Of a DNA stretch of 64,000 nucleotides, positions 1 through 11,811 are shown one piece after another. Each line of letters starts with the position of its first letter. Position 1 is the stretch's first letter. Location: NCBI GenBank assembly GCA_905221615.1, contig CAJNDT010003524.1, forward strand, positions 434,001 to 498,000, read 5' to 3'. Below the pieces are notes generated by a model. The model did not search any database, was not told the DNA's origin, and saw only the letters and a list, made by a program, of their open reading frames with translations. The stretch is from Symbiodinium sp. CCMP2592. Its lineage: Eukaryota; Sar; Dinophyceae; Suessiales; Symbiodiniaceae. Position numbers and translations under genes: made by a program.

Positions 1-414
1 TAGCATCGCCAACAAGAAACCCGAATCTACACTCAGACAGGAGCCCTCAAGCCAGCCACCAAACTTCCAAGACAGACTTAGGGTTTAGAGTCCAGGGTTT
101 AGGGGACTGTGTATCTGCATAGTCCGGCTCAGGATAGGCCACAGCCATTCGGCATGTGAAAAGCTGCAATCCAAGATCCCTCATTTTCACCGGCTTCGCA
201 CTACAGGTCTATGAAGACCACAAGACCACATTGTTCAGAATATCTGAGTCTAGGTTACCCTTTTTAATAAGGGAACCCGAATCTAAACGGGCAAAAGGGT
301 ACTACTCAGGAACCTAGGAATGGATGATAACGTTAGTCAACTCAGCCGCGACTCGGCGCCGGAAGTGTCAAGGACAACAGGTGGGGGCCCAGGCGAGATG
401 ATGCACTACTTAAA

Positions 415-512
415 GGATCGTGGGACTTAGTAACTAGGGTTATAATTAGGGTAACTATACTTATAACCCCGACTACGGCACTTATAACCTTACTTGCTAA
501 GTCCCATGTTCC
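415..512. mobile_element. Family A palindromic MITE-like element
   Basis: Arms GGATCGTGGGACTTAGTAA and TTGCTAAGTCCCATGTTCC enclose TTATAATTAGGGTAACTATA-like sequence. Further copies are listed separately. Confidence 0.75.
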
Positions 513-800
513 CCAAGTGCTGCACAACGATGCCCAGCTGCCAGCGGAGAATTTCAACTCTGCCCGACACGTACGATGTGGGGAATCGGAATGTGCAAAA
601 GTGCTTGCTGATGCCAAGAATATGCCAGGCAACAACATTGTCAGATGAAAGTCTCCGGACAAGGCATGTCGTACAGAGAGCTTCTTGTGCATGCTGTCGT
701 CCGTCATGTCGAAGCATGCGAGCACGTCTCTCCAAGCTCAAACATCCATCGCTGCAGGCAAACCTACCATCAAACTCTGCAGGCGGCTGCGCATCTGTTG
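500..800. other. GC-rich exon-like island, coding strand unresolved
   Basis: Three long frames are open (two minus, one plus), which suggests conserved GC-rich codons, but none gives a recognisable domain. The island lies between a palindromic element (ending 512) and a telomere-like array (from 807). Confidence 0.25.
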
Positions 801-806
801 TTCGTG

Positions 807-879
807 ACCCTAAACCCTAAACCCTAAACCCTAAACCCTAAACCCTAAACCCTAAACCCTAAACCCTAAACCCTAAACC
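807..879. repeat. Perfect (CCCTAAA)n array
   Basis: About ten uninterrupted heptamers of the plant/dinoflagellate telomere repeat, far from any visible chromosome end. Confidence 0.9.
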
Positions 880-1363
880 GTCTCGGGCTTCAGGCCTTAG
901 GTTTCATGCTTTTCAGTTAGGCATTGGCGATGGCTTCCAAAGGTTTTCGCGAGGGATATGGCAAGACGATGATCAATATACGCCCGATACCCTAAACGAC
1001 TGGAAACCCTAGAAGCCGTATCCCTTAAGCTCGAAACCCTAACAAGCCGTAAACTTACTTGCATAGCGCTTGAGGCGATACCCTTGGAGGGGTCCTCTCC
1101 CTGCCTGACTGAACTCAAACCTGAACTCTGAACCCCAACTCCAACCCCCAACCCCCGAACCCCGAAAGCCAAACCCAACACCCCCGAACCTGAACCCTGC
1201 CAGGTTACTACGCCGCATACCTTTTGCCTGACCCTAAAACCTAAAACCCCTAAAACCTAAACCCCAAAGCCCTAACCCCTAAACCCCAACCCGTAAAACC
1301 TAAAACACCGCGAGGCCCTCAACTTTTTGGATTTTCAAGCTTGGCATTTTGGACGGGGGAGGG

Positions 1364-1441
1364 TAGGTTTTTTGGGATCCTTATAATAAGGATCCTACTG
1401 TTTAGGGTGCTATACTAGGGTCCCTATTTTCGGAAACTCCC
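1364..1441. mobile_element. Family B palindromic element, left-truncated
   Basis: The right end GTCCCTATTTTCGGAAACTC and the core GGATCCTTATAATAAGGATC match the 8.7 kb copy. The left arm is missing. Confidence 0.6.
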
Positions 1442-1805
1442 ATTTTGAAGTTTAGGATTTTTGGTGGTCCATGTACCCAACTAGGCTTCCTTTAAGGGTT
1501 CCTATAAGGGTTCCTGTAAGGGTACCGTTAAGGTCGGACCAGTAAACCGAAACTGTCTTAAACTCTAAACATCTACGGTTTGGGGCTGGAGGAGGCTCCC
1601 CAAAAGCCAGAAGGCGATCAGATCATGGGCTTTAAGACTCTAGAATCTGCAGCAAGGAACCACCATAAAGCCCCTGAAAAGAACCCACATACAGCTTGTT
1701 TAAGGTAGCCCGAATTACCGTAGCTTTCGGCAGGAAACCCTACCTTAACCCCAAAGAACCTACCTTTGAAGGGCTTATAAAAGGAAATCATAATAGTCCA
1801 AGGGT

Positions 1806-1919
1806 AAAAGGAGGTACCCTTAATAAGGACCCCTAGGCATATACCCTTAATATAGCTATTATATACCCATTATATAGCCCATTATAGGGTAGGGGTCCCC
1901 ATTAAGAGTCCCGCCTTTT
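1806..1919. mobile_element. Family C palindromic MITE-like element
   Basis: AAAAGGAGGTACCCTTAATA through ATTAAGAGTCCCGCCTTTT with the family core TATAGCTATTATATACCC. Complete. Confidence 0.7.
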
Positions 1920-2330
1920 CGCAATTGAAATAGGGAGCACCAAAAAGGCATGTTTTATAGGGTCCAGGTCGGCCCTAAACCGCTCGCCTTTCCCCTGAAG
2001 CCCCAGCGCCTCTGATAACTCAGGAGTCTGAAAGGTTTTGGTAGCCTGGGTTAGGGTCTGTTTAATGCTCGATATAGGTACGGTTTGGGATAAACTAGAC
2101 CGCTTAGAGCTTTGGAGATCAGGGTATATCTCACTACACAAAACTCGCACTCCCAAGTCCCCAAACCCTGAGACCCCTAAACCCTAAAGACCTTAAGCTG
2201 CGAGCCAAAGCCCAAGAACCCTCAACCCCTAACCTTCCACCCTAAACCCCCACTTAACCCCTGAACCCCTAAACCCCTAAACCCTCAAACCCCCCAAACC
2301 CCTCAACCCCTCAACCCCTAAACCCCAAAG

Positions 2331-2388
2331 CCCTACAAACCCTACAAACCCTACAAACCCTACAAACCCTACAAACCCTACAAACCCC
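2331..2388. repeat. (CCCTACAAA)n minisatellite
   Basis: Six tandem copies of the 9-mer CCCTACAAA, a telomere-like unit with a 2-bp insertion. Confidence 0.85.
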
Positions 2389-2794
2389 AAAGCCCCGGGA
2401 CCCCTAAACCCTGAACCCCTGAACCCCTAAACCCCTAAACCCCTAAACCCTGAACCCTTAAACTGTGGACCCTCCAGGGCAGGAAGCCTCATGGGGCTTG
2501 TCATCGGTCTTGTCCGTCTGGCGTCGTGCGGAGTTTTGCACCCTAAGCCAACATCCAAAAAACCTTAAGCTCTCAACGTAATATATGTGCCTTCTTACGT
2601 AGAATCGGGTCTTATGCTATATCATGTAAAGACTATAAACAAGAAGGAAGCAAGAGGAATGTGTTTTCCAACAATTTCGACCCGATCTTATGTGTCACGT
2701 CTGCATCAGATCGACGGCGGTGCTGCAGCATTTGGCTATATACGGTGGGTATGCACATGTGTGTGAGTTTGCATCTGCACACTGTATATCTGTG

Positions 2795-2826
2795 TGCATG
2801 TGTGCGTGTGTGTGCGCGTGTGTGCT
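2795..2826. repeat. (GT)n microsatellite
   Basis: GT-rich tract with GC interruptions, directly inside the putative intron that starts at 2829 on the minus strand. Confidence 0.7.
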
Positions 2827-2829
2827 TAC

Positions 2830-2945
2830 CTTGACTTGCCTCCAGCTAAACACTCCTGGACCTGCACTGCTCCGGCATGGCAAATGCAACTCAAAGTTCC
2901 GCCCCTAAGATCTGGAACAGGCAGCTGCAGCTGCGCACCCTTCAT
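2830..2945 (-). CDS. Exon-like segment starting at ATG with GTAAGC donor
   Basis: From ATG at 2945 the minus strand is open for 38 codons plus two bases and ends exactly at AAG|GTAAGC, a textbook 5' splice site. The following intron begins with the (GT)n/(CA)n tract. The peptide (MKGAQLQLPVPDLRGG...) has no recognisable domain. The ATG may be internal, because an AG acceptor lies just upstream. Confidence 0.35.
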
Positions 2946-3338
2946 GCTTCTCCTAGGCCATGTATGAATAGGATTCTATTTGTAGGTGGGGTATGTTCTA
3001 CTTGAGGCATATAGGGACTATAAGGGAATATCATTACGAACTGCTCCAACGTCTATGGCAAATCGGCAAGGCGACGAAGTCGCCCTATACCCCAAGGCTT
3101 CACAACGCTCCCGAGGGCAATTTCAGGATTGAAGACCCACGGAAGGCCCGAAAACAATGCCTTAAACTCACTGGCCCAAAACCCAAGGAATGAAAAGTTG
3201 AACCTTTCAGAATCGATTATCTTATAAGAACCACAAAAGTTGAAAAGTTGAGTTTACAGCCAAGAAGTAAAGGTCCAGGATTCGGGTTGAAGTGCAGAGT
3301 AACTCTAAACCTGGCTCCGGTCCCAAGCTCTGCTTAAA

Positions 3339-3728
3339 GGATCCATGGGACTTAGTAACTAGGGTTCCTTAAAGGGCTCCTTTAAAGGGATCTATAGGGG
3401 TTCTATGATCAGAGGGTTTAAGGTTCTACTTTCAGGATCATGGGACTTAGTAACTAGGGTTCCTTAAAGGGCTTCTTTAAAGGGATCTATAGGGGTTCTA
3501 TTATCAGAGGGGTTTAAGGTTCCACTTTAAGGATCACGGGACCTAGTAACTAGGGCTATCATTAAGGTAACTAGACTTATAACCCCGATTAAGGTACTTA
3601 TAACCCTACTTACTAAGTCCCATGATCCTCCATTATAGAACCCTTATAGATCCCTTCAAGGAGCCCTATATTATAGACCCCTATAGTACCCCTAAATGAA
3701 CTGCTAAGTCCCAGGATCCTCCAAGTAA
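3339..3728. mobile_element. Nested family A palindrome
   Basis: A complete family A element (3531-3628) lies inside a longer palindrome built of TTCCTTAAAGGGCTCC and GATCTATAGGGGTTC modules. Extra left arms lie at 3339 and 3435 and an extra right arm at 3700-3727. This suggests repeated insertion or unequal copying within one site. Confidence 0.7.
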
Positions 3729-3951
3729 GCCCTCTGCCTTCCCACTCAAATAAACTGTAGCCCTCAACCCCATAGCCCTAAACCCTACAAACCCCAAAGC
3801 CCCGGGACCCCTAAACCCTGAACCCCTGAACCCCTGAACCCCTAAACCCCTCAACCCCATGGCCCTAAACCCTAAAAGCCTTGAAGAATTATTGAAACAG
3901 GGGTCTGGGGTTGAGGGTTTAGGGGTCTAGGGGTGAAGGGGTTTACTCGGA

Positions 3952-4050
3952 GGTTCATGGGTGGTTATAAGTGTTGCAGTAAGTTCCCTAATATGCACTA
4001 CAATTATGGACACCCTACTTATAACCCCACTTATAGCTACCCATGAACCT
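3952..4050. mobile_element. Family A' palindromic MITE-like element
   Basis: Arms are GGTTCATGGGTGGTTATAAG and CTTATAGCTACCCATGAACC. It shares the outer CTTGGAGG-type end with family A but has a different inner arm. Confidence 0.7.
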
Positions 4051-4145
4051 CCACGTAGGGTTTAGGGTTCAGGGTAAAGCAAAACCTGAGGTTTGCGAAC
4101 CCTCCGAGAGGCCTGCACGCTGGCAGCCAAGAATTCCTGCTCAAA

Positions 4146-4290
4146 GGATCGTGGGACTTAGTAACTAGGGTTATAATTAGGGTAACTATACTTGTAATTA
4201 CTTATAACTAGGGTTATAATTTGGGTAACTATACTTATAATACTCCAGTTTAAGGTACTTATAACCTTACTTACTAAGTCCCGTGATCTC
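4146..4290. mobile_element. Family A element with internal duplication
   Basis: It has typical GGATCGTGGGACTTAGTAA and TTACTAAGTCCCGTGATC arms. The CTAGGGTTATAATTAGGGTA segment is present twice, making this copy about 45 bp longer than usual. Confidence 0.7.
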
Positions 4291-6978
4291 TCCGAGTGGT
4301 CATTGGAAGGCCAAGAAGAATGCCGAATAAGGGGTCCTTAATACAGAATGTCCTTAGTAGTTAGAATAAGGGGTACTTCATAGTTAGAATAAGGGGTCCT
4401 CAATAGTGAGGTTGTGGATTTGGTATATACGGGGTCCTTAATAATGAGATTGGAGTTTTGGGATATCGAATACTATAAAGTAATACAAGGGTAGGCTCGT
4501 ACTCATTGTTCAGGCCTCTATAGCACGGCTTTTCTATATAAGAGTTCGACAAAGGTGCGAGAAGGTCTGACAATAATAGGGCTAAGCGCTACAACCTGGC
4601 ACTTAAAACCTAATGAAGGGGCCTTATAGAAAAGGGTTTTGGGGGTTCATCATTATGAGTATATAGGGGCTGGGGTTTCAATTCCTAACAAAAATCAGGA
4701 CGCACAGCAGGAAGAATTATCAGTAAAGGGATGCAGGGTTCCCTGACTCACGAATGGCCCTGACCAATGCACTTGCAATCCTAAAAATAAGTCCTATAAG
4801 CTCTACATGAAACCATCCAGGAAACAATGAAACACAAACAACGACCAAAACCCTACAAACCACTAAACCCTAAACCCTAAACTCTAAACCCTAAACCCTA
4901 AACCCTGAAGCCCATCCTGGAGCCAGCCTACAACAATTGGAAGAGGGCTTTGGGGTATATCATGGTATAACTATATGAGTAGTTCTCCAAGTGGGTGTCA
5001 AGTTTTGCGTCACCAACATAGTACAGCACCCTTTTCCACAAGATCCTAAAACAGACCCTAGCGTAAAGAACTATCTATGTGGGAACCATCATCAGAGGAT
5101 ACTACAACTTAATATTCCGACCCCTATATCAGACCCAAAACAACGACAGCCGGATCGAGTGGCCTGAGGAACCGTGTCGGTCTCGGCCGCCAGGGCGGCG
5201 ACGAGAAGCAGGAGGGAGGCAACGAATCGGTGCATCATGGCCTTTTTTTGAGGGGGGTGTCTTTGGGGCCTATCGGCTAATTAGAGAGAGAGAGTCTAGG
5301 TAAGATTTACGATGTAGTGCGGTGCAGTAGGCCCGGGGCTTCCGATCTGGGGATTTAAAAGGGGTCTGGGGTGTTCTGCAGATGGATCGCATAGGATTTC
5401 GGGCAGGGCTTCAGGGCTTTGGGGGGGCTGGCACAGGATCTTCTGGAGCGAGTAGAGGCGTAGGCACAGGCCTAGATTGGAATCTCTGTTTGGTGCCCTT
5501 GCTAATGGTACACTCTCCCCGTTTTGGGAGCAGCCCTAAACCCCTAAACCCTAAACCCTAAACCGTTCAGGGTCTAAGCAAAGGAAGGCATGCTGCAGGC
5601 CCCACATACCTGTAGGAGCTCTAGGCTCTAGATCTCCAGCCTGATGTTGAAAGCCAAACCCTAAACCGAAAAGCCCTGAACTCTGCATCCCTAAGCGCTG
5701 AACCCTAAGGCCCTACCCCAAGTTCTAAACCTTAAACCCCGAAATTTTCAAATCGGAGTCCCTCGCTACAGAAACTCACGACACGTAAAGCTTAGGGCCT
5801 TCTGCCGTTTAACATTTGGGGGCCTTTAGTATTGGAACAGGGCTTTGGGGGTGCTATTACAAATAGAGTAGGGAACAAGTGACAATAATGGTATGTGTTT
5901 AGGCTGCTACATTAGAGTGTAGGTGGAGGTGCTCTTTGGGGGATAGGGTCGAGATCGCTGAGCGCCCCCAGCTCCAGACGATTCGAACCTCAACCCGAAA
6001 CCCAAACCCATCCAAGTTTCGAGTTACTAAAGACTAGAAGCCCCTAATAAACCTAAACCATAAACCATACTAGAAGCCTAAACCCCAAACCCCCAAGCTC
6101 AACCCCTAAGCCCCCAAACCCTAAAACCCGAAGCCCAAACTCCCGAAACCCTCAGCCCGAAACCACAAACTCAACAAGCCCAAACCCTAACCCTTCAAAC
6201 CCACGCAAAAACCCCCCCAACCTGATCCGAATACACTATGAACCCAGAACCCGGGGCCTCTTGGCCCCTTGGCGTTGGCAAATCCCTGGTCCTCATCCCA
6301 AGCCACACTTCCGAATGAGCAACTTACTGTGATGAAACCTGGTTTTAAACCCTTCAAACACCCTACGCAAACCTTACAGACCCTCCTCAACTGTAAAAGC
6401 CCTAATGCCTCGACCCTACACCCCTCACAGCAACCCTGATAGAACTCTCTAAAGGAACCCCATATAAAAGGACAAAATCCCTAAACCCTAAACCCATGAA
6501 CCCTAAACAAGTGCAGACCGGGGCCCCTCACTTAGATTTCACTGGCCGGTATGGGGCGGTGCAGGCCAAGAGAGCCAACAAAAACTCCCGTCGGCGCCGG
6601 CTTCAAGCAACGCGTGCAAGGTAGAGGCGTTTGAGGGTGCGGGGCTTTCGAGGTTGAGGGGTTGGGGTTTCCGTTTTTACGAAATCGAGCTTTTAGCGTT
6701 TCAAGAACTTTTGGTTTAGGGTTTGGGGTTGGGGGTTTCAGAGTTTGAGCTTAGTGGGTTGTTGAAAAATCAGGGCTTTAAAGGCTGAAGACAAGCATTC
6801 CGTATCTGTTGGGCTCGTTAGGATGTCTACATGGGTTCGGTAAATTTTGGTGTAGGGCGGAGACCCCCTGAACCCTAAACCCGAAACCCCTGAAGGTGTG
6901 CGTAGGGCTTGTCGGGTCTTTGAGGGTTTAGCGCAAGGAACTGTGAGTTTCTTGGGCGTTTGTGAAATTCAAAGGAGA

Positions 6979-7091
6979 AAAGGAGGGACCCTTAATGGGG
7001 ACCCCTACCCTATAATGGGCTATATAATGCGTATATAATAGCTATATTGAGGGTATATACCTAGGGGTCCTTATTAAGGGTCCCTCCCTTT
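6979..7091. mobile_element. Family C palindromic MITE-like element
   Basis: AAAGGAGGGACCCTTAATGG through TTATTAAGGGTCCCTCCCTT. Complete and in reverse orientation to the 1.8 kb copy. Confidence 0.7.
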
Positions 7092-7940
7092 ACTTTCGGG
7101 GAAATGAGGTCAAGGGCCTTGCTACTTCCCCAGTAGCCCCGGAAAAATCAGTGGACCCTTTCTCCTACTAGTGGGCTTTGATATGGGCACCTCAGAAACA
7201 AAAGGCAAACGGGTACTACTGAGCCCTAAACCCAAAACCTGAGAAAACTCCAAAACCCTAAACCCTAAACCCTAGAGGGATGATAAGCTTTCGCGCTTCG
7301 GACTTCGAACGGAGAGGCTTCGGGTTGCTGGGCATGGAGTTTCAAGATTAGGTATTTTTAAAGTTGATGTGCCCCCCTTTCTTTGCAGAAGATTAGGTTT
7401 ATGGTTTGTAGTTTGTGTTCTAGGAATTAGGTTAGGGCACAGGGCTTAATTAATCTTTGAAGGTTTGGCTTTAGACTTATAGTTTGACCGTTTGACATTA
7501 AGTACGTCCAGCGGTAGTTACCTTCGTCGGGCAAAGGAGTTAGGATCAGGGGGACCCTTGGAGATATAGACCCTCTCAATAAGGTTCCTTTCAAAGAGCC
7601 AGAAGTAGGGTTTAGAAGGGTCCCCTTTAAGGGGTCTCCCTGATACTGCCACTCCCATTAGTTCCGGAATTGTCGGAAGGTGTACGGCGTCTCACAGGGG
7701 AACGCTACTTCTGGCGTTTCGGACTCAGAAATTGGGGCCTATTATGTGGGAGGGGTGGGGGGGGGGGGCTACGATCGAGGTTCAACACATATGCCTACTA
7801 GGGCTTTTAGGGTTTAGGTTTTAGGCTTCGGGTATAGGGCTTAGGGATAGCGTTTAGGGCTTAGGGCTGAGGGCTTTCATCCTGTACGGTTTAGGATAAA
7901 ATTCAGGGAACTACCCACCTAGCTCTCTACATCTCTAGAT

Positions 7941-8060
7941 GGGTCTCTACAAACATATGTATCTATATATATATATACATATATTATGTGAGGATGGACA
8001 TGTGTATACATGTGTGTGATTGTGTGTATGTAGATATAATAAACATGTATGTATGTAAGA
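7941..8060. repeat. AT/GT microsatellite
   Basis: (TA)n followed by TGTGTATACATGTGTGTGAT-type sequence. Confidence 0.7.
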
Positions 8061-8680
8061 GCTTGTATTCGCAATTTATTACTGGTATTAATATTCTGTT
8101 GCCGAATTAACAAATATTTGTAGTGTACGAAAGTTATTATTAAGAAAAACCGGCACTCTGAATCGAGCCCCCTATCTAAGATCCAGGCTACATCCACATT
8201 GTTTGACATGCCCTACAACATCTCCAAGCAAACCTCGTGCCTGCCACTGTTGGTGGTCGAACACCAGTCTGTGTCGGAGCCTTGGTTCAAAAGGCAACCT
8301 CAAAGGATCAGGTGGCTGTAGTGAGTAAGATGACGCTGAAGAGGTGTAGGGGTCTCTGTTTGTGGTTTGTGCTTCAGGGCTCGGCGACCCCCCCCCCAAC
8401 CCGAAAGCCTAAGTGGCCAAGACCCAAAGTGACAGAAAGCAGCAATAGGGAGACAGGAGAACAAGTAGACTAGGCGAATCCTTCTTACAGACGCTTCACA
8501 CAAAAGACTATTGCAGACATATCAAGCTGCCCTTACCCCTTTATGAAGGGACTGATACAGCAGAGGTGATCCTAAACCCTCAGATCCCAGACCCCGAAAG
8601 CCCTAAACCCTACACCCCTTAAACCTTGAACCCTAAACTTCAAACACAATTGACCCTACAGCCATAACCCTACATTCTAT

Positions 8681-8786
8681 ATGGGAGTTTCCGAAAACTA
8701 GGGTTACTTTATTTTGGGATCCTCATAATAAGGATCCTACCATTTAGGGTCCTATATTAGGGTCCCTTATTTTCGGAAACTCCCAT
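8681..8786. mobile_element. Family B palindromic MITE-like element
   Basis: Arms ATGGGAGTTTCCGAAAA and TTTTCGGAAACTCCCAT enclose GGATCCTCATAATAAGGATC. This is the complete reference copy. Confidence 0.75.
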
Positions 8787-8904
8787 ATCCTAAACCACAA
8801 ACCTGAACGTCCACCCTGAGTCGACTTAGGTCCTCTGGGGCGCCGTCTTTCTGTGGGGGCCGAACTCCGCCTCACGGCGTCACAGCGGCTGTTTAGGGCT
8901 TACT

Positions 8905-9044
8905 TAGAGGGGGACTCAGTAAGTAGGGCTATAAGTAAGGTAACCATAGCTATATTATATCTACTTATAACCCTGATTGAGGCACTTCTAACCCTAAACC
9001 CTGAACCCTAAACTCCACTTACTCTGTCTCATGATCCCATACAA
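8905..9044. mobile_element. Degenerate family A element beside the OTU-like exon
   Basis: The arms GGGGGACTCAGTAAGTAGGG and CACTTACTCTGTCTCATGAT are recognisable. A short CCCTAAA array sits inside. Its right end coincides with the putative donor of the 9.0-9.3 kb exon. Confidence 0.5.
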
Positions 9045-9343
9045 GGTATGGTACAGTTTGCCTGTGTTCCCGTTCAAGGAAATCACGAGGATGGTGCGTC
9101 CCAGAAGCTGTAACGTGGCCAGGATGGCGATCTCGCCTGCCCACGCACCATCCGTCTTCTTTTGGCGCTCCTCCCCCCTTATCTCGCCCAAGTGAGCTGC
9201 GTGGTCTCGCTCCTGAGAAAAACATGCTTCCAGATTTTGATCGCAGTGTTAGGAACCCGACCAGTGTAAGCCACGGGACGATCTTCCTCTGCTGCCGCAG
9301 CTGTTGATTGGCCATCTTCGCATACTGCTTCACGGCAACATTC
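9041..9343 (-). CDS. OTU-like cysteine protease fragment in two exons
   Basis: Two in-phase pieces flank a 49-nt GTCGGG...TTTTTCTCAG segment (9213-9261) that could be a very short intron or a disruption. The upstream piece starts right after a TTTAG|GG junction at the end of a telomere-like array. The downstream piece contains TDGAWAGEIAILATLQLLG followed by RTILVISLNGN, resembling the OTU-family block in which a Trp-Gly-Gly-Glu helix precedes an Ile-x-Val strand. OTU proteins cleave ubiquitin chains. The catalytic Cys and His boxes are not in view, so this is at most part of the domain. The lower end meets GTATGG and then a degenerate palindromic element. Confidence 0.35.
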
Positions 9344-9861
9344 CCTAAACCCTAAACCCTAAACCCTAAACCAAACCGATGATGATTCGGAGTATGAGCT
9401 TGAATCGGACGACGAGTTCAGAAGCCTCATGTGCACTACCAATGCCGCCAGTTCGGAACCACTAGACTTCAAGGAGGGTATAAGTGAAGCTTCCTGTAAG
9501 GCTCTGTAAGGGGTTGTGGTGTTTTAGGGGTGTCGCGGCTTAGGGGCTTGGGTTTGGGGTGATCACCACCCTATTTTGGTAGTTATGGTGCTGGTGATAC
9601 GAAGGTGGTTGCCCGTCCGCAGCACAACTTCTGCCACAGTAGAGTCAGCAGAGCCCAAATCACAGCAATTCCAAATATCACGTTCAGGACTTACTAAGTA
9701 GGGCCATGGAAGTTGCGAGAAGTTACATCTATGGACGCCTTGTTCATAACCCTAGTTACTGAGTACTATATCCCCGAATGCTTTAAGTACACACAAAAGA
9801 ACCCTCAAAGGAGATCTCAAGCGAAGGAGGTTTTAGAGGGACATGTCCGAAACCCTAAGCC

Positions 9862-9934
9862 CTACCTTAACCTACCAAAACCCTACTGTTTTGTAGGGCC
9901 CTACCACAAACTAGGGTTTGGCAGGTTAAGGTAA
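9862..9934. repeat. Single-copy palindrome
   Basis: TACCTTAACCTACCAAAACCC pairs with the GGGTTTGGCAGGTTAAGGTA side (arms about 20 bp). The loop contains GTTTTGTAGGGCCCTACCAC. Probably another small MITE. Confidence 0.55.
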
Positions 9935-10290
9935 ACCTTGACTTTAAAAACTATACGGATGGTTCTCCAAATTAGGGTCCTTATTGTAAGGGTGCCGCCC
10001 TAGTTTGCGGGACCTGCAAAGGGATCCTAATTTGAAGAAGTACCCAGCATGTGACTCCCTACTTACTAGTGCTGTTTGAAGCCAAAACTCCTAAACCCTC
10101 TCCCCTAAACCCTAAACCATCAAACCTCAACCCTAAACACCTAAACCCAAAAAGCCCTAAACCCCTGAAGCCCTAAAGCCCTAAGCCCTAAACCCCTAAA
10201 GCCCTAAAGCCCTAAACCCTCGAAGATTGCCCCGGCCTGCTGCGGGCCTGGACAGAGCTTTCGAGGAGTGTTGAGGCTCGGGCTCAGAGT

Positions 10291-10402
10291 TTTGAGGGTT
10301 TAGGGTTTAGGGTTTAGGCATTAGGCTTTAGGGTTTAGGCATTAGGCTTTAGGGTTTAGGCATTAGGCTTTAGGGTTTAGGCTTTAGGCTTTAGGCATTA
10401 GG
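10291..10402. repeat. Telomere-like 21-bp higher-order repeat
   Basis: About four tandem copies of TTTAGGGTTTAGGCATTAGGC, a 21-bp unit made of three telomere-like heptamers. Confidence 0.75.
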
Positions 10403-11700
10403 GTTCAGGGTTTAGGGGTTTACGAGCCAGTGGTTTTGGGGTTCCCTTGCCTCTTTAGCTCCTTAGTTAGGAGGGACTATCATCATCCCTGGCTCCTCAG
10501 ATCCTCCAATATCAATGGTTAGTTTAGGCTTGGGGGGCAGAGGGCAGGGCAGAGAGCAGAGCAGGCAGGGCAGGCCCGGAGAACGTGTTCGATACCCTAC
10601 ATCTTGAACCCCAAGCCATACACCCTAAACCCTAAACCCGCAATCTACACCCTTACTTCACCAGGGTTGGATACGTGCGAAAGCCGAGATCCCCTTTGCC
10701 CTAGCGACTGGGTTCAAGGTTTAGGTTTTTTCAAGTTTTGAGGTTCAGGGCTGTGTTTCGGAACTTAGGGGTTTAGGGTCTGCTCCAATGTAATTTGGGG
10801 TCTGGGCTTCGGGGCAGGCCCGCCTCAAGTGCATGATTTTGCAGGGTGGCGACACGACATGAGACTGAACCTCGAAGCCCTGAAAGCCTGAAGCCCTGAA
10901 CCCCTAACCCCAAAGCCTAACGCTGAAGAAGCACCAAACCGCCCTAAAGGCCCTGATAAAGAAGCTGACCAATATTTTCCGGCTCCTTATTAGATTTATG
11001 ATCATGCCAGAATATACTGAATATACCCAAAATCTCCTGAGAAAATTGTCATGTACTGAACGCTTAGGGCCGCCCTTATAGAAACCTGTAAGGAACCCGT
11101 GGAAAACGATGCCTTTAACAGTACATCTCAACACTAAACCACAAGAACGCTACAAACGGAGCTGCCCTGCTCGAGGCCTGGCTACGCCAGCTGTGCCGGG
11201 CCGATTGGGAACAGGTCGCGCGAAGGCAGGCTGGCCAGCGGTTTAGGGTTTAGGGTTTCGGGGTTTAGGGTATAGGGGAAGAACAGATAGAACGGACTGA
11301 TGTACGTAATATGATCCGAAGCTCTGACAATCTCTGTCGGGTGAGGGTTTAAGGTGGGAGTTTAAGTAGGCTATCTCTGCAGCCTCCGGGGTCCTTTTTG
11401 AAGTTGCGCCTTCTGCGCACCATCGTCATAAAACCCTGTACCACCCGTATAAAGACTTTTTACGACCCTAAATTCCTGGATAAGGATACAACTTTAAGAC
11501 TTTCCTGAAATCCCCAAGCTTGGACCCGTCTCCCATTGCCAAAGCTACAAGGACTTTACATACGTCCATTTTTGGGTGCTGCCCCCCCACCACCCTAAAG
11601 TAACAGACAAAAAGAGGCCTAATCTATGTTACACCTGCTGTTGAACTGTGACTGAGTGGGGGCGGTATCCAACTTCTCTTCTTCAAAAACAACTCATAGG

Positions 11701-11811
11701 TTAGGAGCTGCCCCCACCCTGTAATAGTGACCATAAGGATTATATTGGGGACTATTAGGGCCCTATTATATTCCTATTATACCACTATTACAGGGCGGGG
11801 GCCCCTTCTAA
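11701..11811. mobile_element. 111-bp MITE with 8-bp target duplication
   Basis: Ends TTAGGAGCTGCCCCC and GGGGGCCCCTTCTAA are imperfect inverted repeats, followed inward by CACCCTGTAATAGTG and CACTATTACAGGGCG. The identical octamer CTCATAGG flanks both sides (11693-11700 and 11812-11819). An 8-bp duplication is characteristic of hAT-type transposases, so a hAT-like helper is the best guess. Confidence 0.75.

Larger units (their letters stand above)
513..2829. other. Non-coding, telomere-like and repeat sequence
   Basis: Apart from the 500-800 island, this stretch holds degenerate CCCTAAA/CCCCTAAA runs (1000-1310, 2150-2460), family B and C elements and short GT tracts. The frame at 897-1181 is made of telomere-like codons and is not credible. 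Confidence 0.6.
2946..8904. other. Non-coding, repeat-rich stretch
   Basis: Degenerate CCCTAAA runs (3760-3880, 4850-4915, 5990-6190, 6380-6500), family A, A', B and C elements and microsatellites. A GC-richer patch at 8160-8500 has frames open on both strands but no domain. No gene assigned. Confidence 0.55.

Noticed and set aside
807-879. Perfect CCCTAAA array as a true chromosome end
   Set aside because: It is only about 10 units, internal, followed by unique sequence, and similar arrays occur in both orientations across the window.
897-1181. Minus-strand frame in telomere-like sequence
   Set aside because: It is largely translated CCCTAAA-type repeat; such frames stay open because the heptamer variants rarely make stops in one phase.
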